From contig CASIBY010000010.1 in NCBI GenBank assembly GCA_949373095.1, positions 62,001 to 126,000 on the forward strand: a stretch of 64,000 bases of DNA, in the 5' to 3' direction. This stretch comes from Candidatus Poseidoniaceae archaeon (GTDB lineage: Archaea > Thermoplasmatota > Poseidoniia > Poseidoniales > Poseidoniaceae). The notes beneath the pieces were generated by a model that was given only the letters and a program-made list of their open reading frames with translations, searched no databases and was not told where the DNA came from. The translations under genes and the position numbers were made by a program. The number at the start of each line of letters is the position of its first letter. Position 1 is the first letter of the stretch. Shown one piece after another: positions 49,501-58,500 of this stretch.

Positions 49501-52500
49501 CTCGGCAGGCACCTGGACTTCAACGGTCATGGACCATGAAGCAGGTAACAGTCGCGCAGACTGCTCACTGAAGTCATGCACATGGACTGCTGACATTGAA
49601 GATTTGGAAGTCAACGATTCGGTTGAGTACAAATTCACAGCCCGTGACGTTTCAACAGTATCCGCTGGAATCAATATTAACAATTCCTCAATTTACACAT
49701 TTGAGCGAGGCGATCCAAGCAAGGTTTTCGCTGTTGAATGGCATGACATGAGCTACTACACCTACGGTTACGATTGTACCGTTCAGGCACTCTTCTATGA
49801 CGTCACCAACGAGATTGAATTCAAGTACGATTCAGGATGTTCCGCTAACTACGAATCTTGGGAAATTGGATACATGGATCAAACCCGAAACAAGGGCGAC
49901 AGTATCTCGAACAAGGGCGGCAGTTACAACAATCAAGGCTACACGCCAACAACCAGTAACTTCCGTATCCACACAAGTGCTACTTCTGACAGTTGGGAAA
50001 CCTTCGATAAGGGACTTGTAGAATTGGCTAACGCTAACACTGCAATCAGTGGCTCATCCAATGGACGACCATACGCATACTACTGCTGGTATTACTTTAC
50101 CAGCTACCGCAATCAGTGCTCTGCTAACATCGACATTCCTGCTGGATTCGAGTTCGATTACTTCGGAACAACTTACGACGGTGACGACAGCAATGACCGT
50201 GTGCAAATCAACCGACAAGGGTCAATGTTCTTCCTTGACAACGGTAACACCAACACACAGCAGACACTCTGGACATGGCATCAGCCAGAACTACCCTACA
50301 AGGGAAGCACAAATGCACGTCCTGGTTTGATTGCACCATTCAACACTGTTTACAACAACTACTACTGCTTCGTGACGACCAACCAAGATTGTTCAACATA
50401 CTACCGTGTTATGCCTTACGAAGGCAAGGGTACTGACGTCTCTGCTGACATTACAACGGACCCCAAGTGGGATCTCACTGACAGCCCAATCCGAATTAAT
50501 CCTTCCAACAAGTACCTCGTGGTCAGCTCAGATTTGACCATTGAGCCAGGTGTGGAAATTCAGATTGCAGCAGGTAAGGGTATTTCCTTTGACGGCGCAT
50601 GTACCAATTTCTTCGCCAATGGAAGTGCAACCGCTCCTATCAACTTCACTGGAATGAACGGTGCAGATTGGCTCGGAATGGCGTTCACAAACGATTGTAC
50701 CACCAATAAGGGAACTGATGACCGTCACAGGTTCAAGAATGTGAACTTCAACAACACAACCGACTCTGTCTTCCGATCTGGAAGTCGCCATGATGGAACT
50801 GGACCTTCGTGTGGGTCTGCTACTGCAGACTGTAACACTGGAAACTTCACAATGACAGATGTGGCCTTTGAAAACGTAGGATCTGTCTTCACTCATGGAA
50901 GTGGACAAGGTACATCCGTGTCGATGACTGATTTCACCGTAAGCGGTGTTACAGGTTCATGTTTCGACTTTGCTGAAAACACAGTAGCGAAATTGATGGA
51001 TGGAACAGTAACCAACTGTAACACTGCCGGTACTTCTACCGCTGGTGCAATTATGAGCGTTCCAGGTTCTACTTCAGGTCTCCTTCATTTGGAGAACATG
51101 GACTTTACCAACTCGTACGTGAACTTCATTGATGTTGATCTGCAAGACCTTTTCCTAAGTAACGTTACAGTCACTTCCCCGGCAACAACGGGAGCGACTG
51201 CTGGTAGTGCAATCACTTCTGATGCGGGGTTGAACAGTGATGTCTACCTCTACAACGTGGAGTTCTCTGGACAAGCATACGCCACCGCAACAATTGCTGC
51301 AATGGAATCGATCCACATTGAAGGCCTAGATCTAATGACTACCTCCTTGGATGTTATTCCAGGTGGTCCGCAACAGTCCGGTGCCGGACCTTCGAGTACA
51401 AGCATGAAGATGATGGATATCAACAGCGGTGACCTCACAATGAAGAGGGTCCACCCAGGTGTCTTTGATGAGATTACTGCTAAAGCAGTGACGCTCACTG
51501 GAAACTACATCACTTCAGAAGTATTAACAATGACCGACTTTGACGCTGATTCCTTCACCGTTACAGGCTGTGGATGGAAAATTGACATGGTTGAACCAAC
51601 TCTTAACCGTGTCAAGAGTTCTGCCTCATGTGCTACTTCCAAGAACACAATGTCGGTGAGCGGTGCAACCTTCACTCACGGTTCATCAACGGAACACGTG
51701 ATTGACGGTCGTAACTCCCACATCACAGTGGGAGAGTCCTCGATATCGAGTACAAGTGCATCGTCCTCTGGACCATATGTGGCTAAGGCTCGTTCTGGAA
51801 CTAACATTGTTTTGATTGCGAGTGATTTGAACGGGAACGATTGTTCAGGCGCTAATGGTAACACAGGAAGCTGTTCAATTGATGTTTCATCATCTACCAC
51901 AGATCCATCGATGGTTTACTTTGGTGGGCTTGCTTCAATTCGTGTGTTCCGATTGGACGCATCGAATAACCCAGCATACAAATCTAACCACGTTGTGACA
52001 ACTTCCTTAGTTGATGCTAACTTGAATGAAATGTTCCAAGTCGGATCTCACAGGACCAGCGCAATAACAAGTGATTTGGGTAATACCAGCGTTTGGGTTG
52101 TCGTCGGAGATAGTGATACCAACACCTATGAAGACCACATCATCCGTGCATTCGGATCTGCTGGTCAGAATGAGACTTATCCGGATAATTTCCCAGACAC
52201 GAGTCTTGCAAGTGATTGGTACCCTAGCGCAGGGTTCACCCTTGCGACTCACATGGACCTACAATTGGAGCCTGCTCCAATTACGTTCAACGATCCAGCC
52301 ACTGACTGTAATGCTATGCGAAACAATGTCAATCTGTCTGGAGCATACACACCATCCACTGATACCTTTGCTTGGGACGACACCAAGATTACAATCTCTG
52401 AAAATATCATGATTGATGGATGTCACCTCCGAATGGATGGTGGTGTTCTTCGTGTTCAAAGCACTTCTACCAACGCACCAGTGATCACCATCAAAAGTGG

Positions 52501-55500
52501 AGGCTCAATTACCGTTACAAATGACGGTACAAAAGCCACTCCAGGTATCATTCGTGCAGTGTCTCCTACAAACGGTTTGAACATTAACATCCAAGATGGA
52601 TCTCTTGTTCTTGACAACGGTGTTCTACAAGACGTCGCCTGTGATGCAATCACAATGGGATGTTTGGTAATTGGAAATGGAGCTACACTTCAAATGATGG
52701 ACAGCGGTACTATTTACGGCTCTTCTGCAACATCTGATGAAATGGCTACCGTGAAAGTTGACGGTGGAACAGTCGACATTGACAGTTCCTCAATTATCAA
52801 CAAAGGACAAACTGGAACAGCTCTATGGGTTGAAAACTCCGATAGCACAATTAAAGATATAACTGTGAAAAACGCAGCTGTTGGAATTCAATCATACAAT
52901 GGAGCACCTCAAGTTGATGGCTTTATCGCTAACGGTAACACAGTCGGTGTTAGCGCTTACGGCGGAATGTCTCTACCTACCATTTACCGCAGCACAATCC
53001 TTTCTGGATTATCTGCAGGATGGGTTACCCATCCTATTGATTTGACCTCTTACCTTGGAACTGGTAACTATCTTCAAGTTGGAGCTAACTCGATTTATGG
53101 CGGTGGAAACGCTCACCCAGTGTACAACTCCGCTTATTCTAAGGATTACTTTATCACAGACCGAATGAACATTGAGTTCACTGATGACAATGGTAATACA
53201 TGGAACATCACGGATGGAACTCAGAAAGGATACTATCCTTACTCCAGTAGCGACCCCGCTATCAGCAGCAATTCTGATGTGGGAAGCTACAGTGGTGGTG
53301 TTGGTGGTGCTCCTTCATGGCACTGCAACTACTACGGATACGACTACGGTCCTAACTACCAGAGTCAAGATGGATATTATTACTACATGCATCGGTATTG
53401 GATGGGTCAGACAAGTGGTTACAACTCTTACCAACAACCCGACGCATTTGGATTCCGTTGGGAAAGCATCGAAGATGTATCTCCAACTGGCTACTACCAA
53501 TCACGCTACCCGTACAAGTACTGGGGAGATTATTCCCCTGCTTCCCAATTCCAAGGTGTTTACTCTCCTCCTGAAGGAAGTAACGGACAAAGTGGATGGG
53601 TCGGAGCCGGAAACCCACCAAGCTATGCAGTAGGTGGTTATCCTAACAACTACGGTGTTTGCTCAGATTACGTGTACACACCATACGTTAACGCAGGACA
53701 AGGTGCTCGAGTCACCTGGCCAATAGTTGACATATCTGGTGCAGAGGCCAATGGAGGAAACATCTCCAAGGTTACACTATGGATCGATGTTCTTCACAAG
53801 GGTGCTGACAACTACCAAGACCGATATGACTTCGTCGCTCGTTCAGGTAATAACCCAGCATCTCTTGGCGAATACGTTCGTGAAGCTGGAACCGCTGCGT
53901 TTGAGAACGGAACGATTGTTGGATCTGATGTCGGAATTGAAATTGGTGGCGCTTACGCTGCTGGTGGATTTGAAAACATTGAGATCACAGCACCAGCAAC
54001 AGCTGGTGTCTATGTTACCGGTTCTACCGCCGCTACATCCGCGAACATTAACGTGACCGGTGGAGATTATGCAGTACTTACTGGAACCAGAGCATCAGGC
54101 CGATTTGATTTAACAGATGTAAACTTTGAAAACCAGAATATTGCTGGAATTTACTATCTAAAGGATTTGAACACAGACTTCTCGGGAACCATCACTGGTG
54201 CTCAAGGAGCTGCGATAAAATACGGACTGGACACAACCCGTGATGTTTCACTTTCTGGATTATCTATCAAAAACAATGGCGTTGGAATTGAATCCATGGG
54301 TTCATCCAACTTTGTACTGAAGGATGTTGAGTTGAACAACACCAAAGATGTGGTCATTAGTGGTTCATCAACTATGGACTTCATCGAGGGTGATATCAAC
54401 CCTGAAACAGTTGAGGTTAATGGAACTGGTTTATTCTCACGAATGCGTGAGGTTGACATCACAGTAACCGCAGATGTTACTTCTGGAAGTACAACCACTA
54501 CCGAAGATGTTTCTGGAACCAATGTTGTTCTGAAGGATGCCGATGGCGTTGTCACAGGAATGGCTGAAACTGATACCAATGGTGTTGCATCGGATTTGAC
54601 CTTTGTAACTCAAACTGTTGATGCTGGGACCTGTTCGACAGTGTGCAATCTAAGTTTATCTGGATACACAGCAGTAACTGTAGCAACAATTGACTACTTT
54701 TACACGAGTTCCAGTGATAACGCGGACTTCCGCTATGCCTTTGAGCCTATGACCTTGACGAACACTCCAGGAAACACAGACTCAATTGATCTCGTTGAAA
54801 CGTTTGATTCACGCATCTGTTACCGATATTCCAGTGTATCTTACGTCCAGCAGAACGCTTGTACGACTCTGGGTACCGGAAGCACACGTACATACAGTAA
54901 CGGTCTTGTGGAATACGGATATTACTACGCAATGTCTGGAAGCGACATTGCAGGCGACACGGTCATGTTTGATACACCATTCCTCTATCTTGATGGTGGT
55001 ACACACAACTGGAACGGAACTACTATCATCTCAACCTCTTCATACACCTTTGACAACGCAAATCGATTCTACCCACGTTACAACCAAGAGGTCAACCTTT
55101 GGATGCACAATACCAACATTACCGCTACGGCAGTAAGTGATGAGGGTGAAATGCAAGGGTTCCAACTTGGATATCAATACTACAGTATGAATCTTGACAT
55201 GGACCAAAGTAGCATCTCTGGACTTGCTAGTATCTGGGGTTCAATCGGATATGGCAGTTACAACGAACACGAATTGGATTACTTCAACATCGCTAACAGC
55301 ACGTTTACTCACTTTAAGGGGTACACAGCGCTGAACAGTGCGATTCAGAACACTGATATCTGTATTCAATTGAACGGTGGAGAAGAAAGCCTCATCTACA
55401 ACAATACCTTCTATGACTGTGGTGCTGGAGTCCAACTAGAACGCTCTCCATACTATTACTCACACACCGCAAGTGAACTTGGAGCAGATAACGTTACCAT

Positions 55501-58500
55501 CGATAGCAACAAGTTCTACGACGGTGGAGAAATAGCTGATGTTTGGATCTATTCCAACAGTCAGGCTGACGGAACCATCATCACGAACAATGAGTTTAAT
55601 CCCGATGGTGGAAGTGCGATTGCGGTCTACAGTGGAAAGGTCACTGACCTCTTGATTCAAGACAATACAATTGTTGGCGGTACGGATGCTATCAGCATTA
55701 GCTCCGCTAGCAACTTTACCGTCCACAACAACACAATTGGCGGTGTCAGCGATTCAAGTTCCACAGGTATCCAAGTGTTCAAGAGTACTGGTGACGTTAC
55801 CAACAACACACTCGAAGACGCTGATGGCGGAATTTACCTCAGTGAGATGAAGTCCCCACCTGCACCTACGAACTCCTTGTGTTCAATCAGCTCCAATGGA
55901 TATCGTTCTTCTGACAGTTGCACGTTTACCCTTGCATCTGGAAAATCCGCTGACGTCAATCTAGGAACAGACAGCTGGGGATACGAGATCAGTATCACCA
56001 TTGACAAGCCAGACGGTTCAACTGATACCTGGGGTACATACTCCTTCACCAGTAACTCCGAGTATCTGCCTTTGAAGTCCTACACCGATGCTGGGTCCTA
56101 CACACTTACTGTGCGAGACTCCTACGGTGACGGTGGTGCAACAATCAATGTCTTGGAATCCTCCGGCGGTTCAACAGGATACGCTGGCCCTGACATTAGT
56201 GGAAACACCATTGGGCTCTCCGCAGGCCGTCTATCTCCTAACGCAGTTGGAATCACAGCGCTAAGTTGTGATGGAGTCACTATCCTTTCTGGAACGAACA
56301 CCATCACACTTGGAGACAATGCAATGGTCATCGAAGACTGTGACCTCAGCGATGAAGGTTCAACTCTTATCGGAAGCGGATACTCCTCCACTGGCGGTAT
56401 GATTGCAGATGATACGAACCGATTCCTGAACCTTGATGGAACCACAATCTATGGATACGCAGTTGGCCTTACCAAGGAAAACGGCGACCTCAGCATGATT
56501 GGTGGAACCGATATCTCTGGAACAGACTACGGTGTTCATGTGGAATCCACATCAGTTACTGCAATCAATGCAGCCGTTGATGGTGGTTCTACTGGAACAG
56601 GTCTCTATGTTGTAGACAGCAGCGATGTTTGGGTTTACCCAATGGACGCATCTGGCCTTATCGGTTTACACATCGATAACACACCGTTCCGCTGGGACGG
56701 TGGTACTTCGGATGCTACAACAGCTATCTACGTTGAAGATTCAATCGGAAGCGTCGAGAACCTAACTTGGTCTGCATCAACCACGCAAATCAACGCCGGA
56801 CCTCGCTCCCACGTGACTTCAATCGGTAACACTCTGCTGAGCAGTGCAATTACCATTGATTCAACTTCAGTGATTGACGAAGCCAACCTCTTGTCTATTG
56901 AAACGACTCACCTCGGTGACCTTCCACAAGACGAAGTTGCACTTCTCGTTACATCAACCGACGACGAGCGTGCTTCCTATGTCTCGACATCCTTCCAACC
57001 TGAAACTATGTCAGTGGACGGAAGCAATGAGGATTGGGTCGGCGGAAACGCACTCAACCCATCTGGCTACGCAATGCCTGGTAATATGAGCGGAGACGGA
57101 ACCGATGATTTCTTGGTAACCTATGTTGAAGGTGACAGCCTATACATGGGTATGACCGGATCTGACTTGACTTCCTCTGACGTACTGATTTACATCAGCG
57201 TTGACGGAAGTGGATCTGATGTTGGATACAACGGACTTGGTGGAGCTCACAACCTCCCATTCAGCGCTAACTATGTGCTATGGGCAGACAGTGATTCCTC
57301 TTACGACCTCTACAGTTACGGTTTCCTCGGTTGGTCTAGCTCTGCTTTGAGCACAGCCAACATTGATGCAGACTTCTCCACTTCACTTGGTGAAATCTCC
57401 ATCCCATGGAGCCGAATCGGTGGAATGCCTAGCCAAATCGACATCGTCGCAATTGTTCAAGAAGAAACTACTGCTGATATCACCATCGTTCACCCGCTCC
57501 AAACTCTGGACGAGACCGCAACGCTTCAGAACTTGACCAAGTTCATGACCGTTGAATTGGACCATGGCGATTTGATGACTGGGACTCTGAACGATGAAGT
57601 CTTGGTGTACCGCTCCTACAAGGGTGTTGCAACTGCTAGTCCAGCTAAGAACTACGACATCATGCTGAAGACACCTGCTGAATGTGCATACGACTGGGCA
57701 ACCATCGAAGATGTTTCATTGGCTACCAACGTGGCCTTTGACGACAGTTACACTGCTGGAACTGGAGACACAACAGATGTTCGTGCAACCGTTGACATCC
57801 TACGTGCATGCCCTGTTATTGATACTGAAGCAACAACTTCTCCATCAGATGGTCTATCTTCGTTTGACAAGGACGAAGACACTTCAGCATTCACATTCAG
57901 TCTCACAAACCTTGTGGACGATGTTCAAGATGCTGAAATTGACCTTGACTGGGTCGTTACCGAAGGAACCCTTGTGGCCTTTGACAACGTCCTCATCGAT
58001 TGGGCTCAGAACGGCCAAGATGTTACCATCACGCCGCTCGCTGACCAATTCGGAACAGTTGTCTTCTCCTTTGAAGTGACAGACAGCAACGGTCTAAGTG
58101 ACAGCCACAACATCACCTACACGGTGAACAACTTGAACGACAAGCCAGTTATCTGTAACAATGAGCGAGTCGCAACAGACTGTATGCCGATCATCTCCGA
58201 AGATGGTTCGTTCAACAACATCCTGCCTGAAGGGTTCGGAATACACACCAAGTTCCTAGGTGACGTATCCAACGCTACACGCTCCTACATCCGGGACATG
58301 GCCAACGAGCAATCGCCAAGCCGTCAAACCTACACATGGGGCGCAAGCATACCTTCAACCTGTGAAGCATTCACAGTTGATGTTGTTAGCAACGAGTTGA
58401 CCATTACCGAGAACACAGCAAACGAAAAGGGTGGCACATGTATGGTCACACTCGCTCTATCTGATGATGGAGCAGAGAACGTCGATGCAGACACCTTTGA

